This document shows positions 22,692-22,873 of a stretch of DNA of 22,873 bases, piece by piece (the first letter of the stretch is position 1; each line of letters begins with the position of its first letter). This DNA comes from CAZEFK01 sp964511405 (GTDB lineage Bacteria > Pseudomonadota > Alphaproteobacteria > Elsterales > Elsteraceae). A program made the position numbers and the translations under genes. The stretch lies in the NCBI GenBank assembly GCA_964511405.1, contig CAZEFK010000121.1:1-22873 (forward strand), in the 5' to 3' direction. Below the pieces are notes generated by a model. That model worked only from the letters and a program-made list of their open reading frames with translations. It had not been told where the DNA came from and made no database searches.

Positions 22692-22873
22692 GCTCTGTCC
22701 TCCAGTGGCCGGCATGGGCGTCGGCCAGCAGCGCCCGGATCGGTTCGCGCTCGACCGGCCGCGGGTTCCAGTAGGCGTTGGCCACCGCCAGGTCGGCGGC
22801 GCGGTCGATGCCGTCGGCGGGCATCCCCAGGTCGCGCAGCGCCGTCGGCGCGCCCAGCGCCCGGGCCAGGGCC
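22684..22873 (-). CDS. Maleylacetate reductase (iron-type alcohol dehydrogenase), C-terminal end only
   Basis: The last 62 codons of a gene that enters from beyond the window edge. It reads ALRDLGMPADGIDRAADLA, then ANAYWNPRPVEREPIRALL, the closing sequence typical of maleylacetate reductases, which reduce maleylacetate to 3-oxoadipate. It overlaps the dioxygenase start, so both belong to one hydroxyquinol operon. The catalytic and metal residues are outside the window. Confidence 0.8.
   Translation of the reverse strand, partial: ALARALGAPTALRDLGMPADGIDRAADLAVANAYWNPRPVEREPIRALLADAHAGHWRTEHA

Noticed and set aside
1..22873. CRISPR arrays, tRNA or rRNA genes, insertion sequences, replication origin
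   Set aside because: No spaced direct repeats, tRNA-like cloverleaf, rRNA sequence, transposase frame or iteron cluster was seen on either strand.

Overview
The window is about 70% GC with dense, tightly packed genes. Gene content (RpoE/ChrR-type lipid cluster, DUF2177, MotE-family protein, MocR, BKACE and enamidase enzymes) points to an alphaproteobacterium, probably of the Rhodospirillales/Azospirillales type. That placement is an inference; no rRNA or other marker gene is present. I found no tRNA, rRNA, CRISPR array, transposase or prophage gene. No gap between genes exceeds 300 bases; the longest (5007-5289) holds a candidate small RNA and two regulatory sites.

Layout. 1-157: tail of a MocR-type regulator. 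161-1751 (minus): TPR/glycosyltransferase-like gene broken by one extra base. 1784-3586 (minus): overlapping three-gene cassette of unknown function led by a TIGR04255-family gene, with lower GC than its surroundings. 3810-5006 (minus): enamidase-like amidohydrolase with a MarR-type operator in its promoter. 5134-5277 (minus): candidate ~66-nt small RNA with anti-Shine-Dalgarno stretch, terminator, promoter and upstream CRP-like palindrome. 5290-12001: two divergent operons for membrane fatty-acid modification. Minus: FAD oxidoreductase, DUF1365, CFA synthase. Plus: lipoprotein hydrolase, DUF1295, second CFA-like methyltransferase, membrane protein. All internal junctions are overlaps of 4 nt or a 2-nt gap. 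Between the operons are two back-to-back matches to the RpoE/ChrR sigma-factor promoter (TGATCC-N18-TA).

12016-12948 (minus): BKACE enzyme. 13069-14718 (plus): OmpA-family protein with three copies of a ~140-residue domain. 14723-15124 (minus): DUF2177 membrane protein. 15230-15676 (minus): HicB-type antitoxin without HicA, preceded by two helically phased palindromic operators. 15824-16222 (plus): VOC protein with a palindromic operator. 16215-17615 (minus): seven-repeat FG-GAP protein with a 38-residue C-terminal repeat. 17724-20586 (minus): exported DUF1800/DUF1501 pair. 20695-21234 (minus): MotE-family protein. 21385-21858 (plus): MarR regulator with a clear operator/promoter, convergent with hydroxyquinol 1,2-dioxygenase (21831-22691) and the end of maleylacetate reductase (22684-22873), two consecutive steps of hydroxyquinol breakdown.

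How parts work together (inference): the divergent lipid operons look like one singlet-oxygen/envelope-stress regulon. The MarR gene probably controls the hydroxyquinol genes beside it. The best candidates for something undescribed are the three-gene TIGR04255 cassette and the small RNA.
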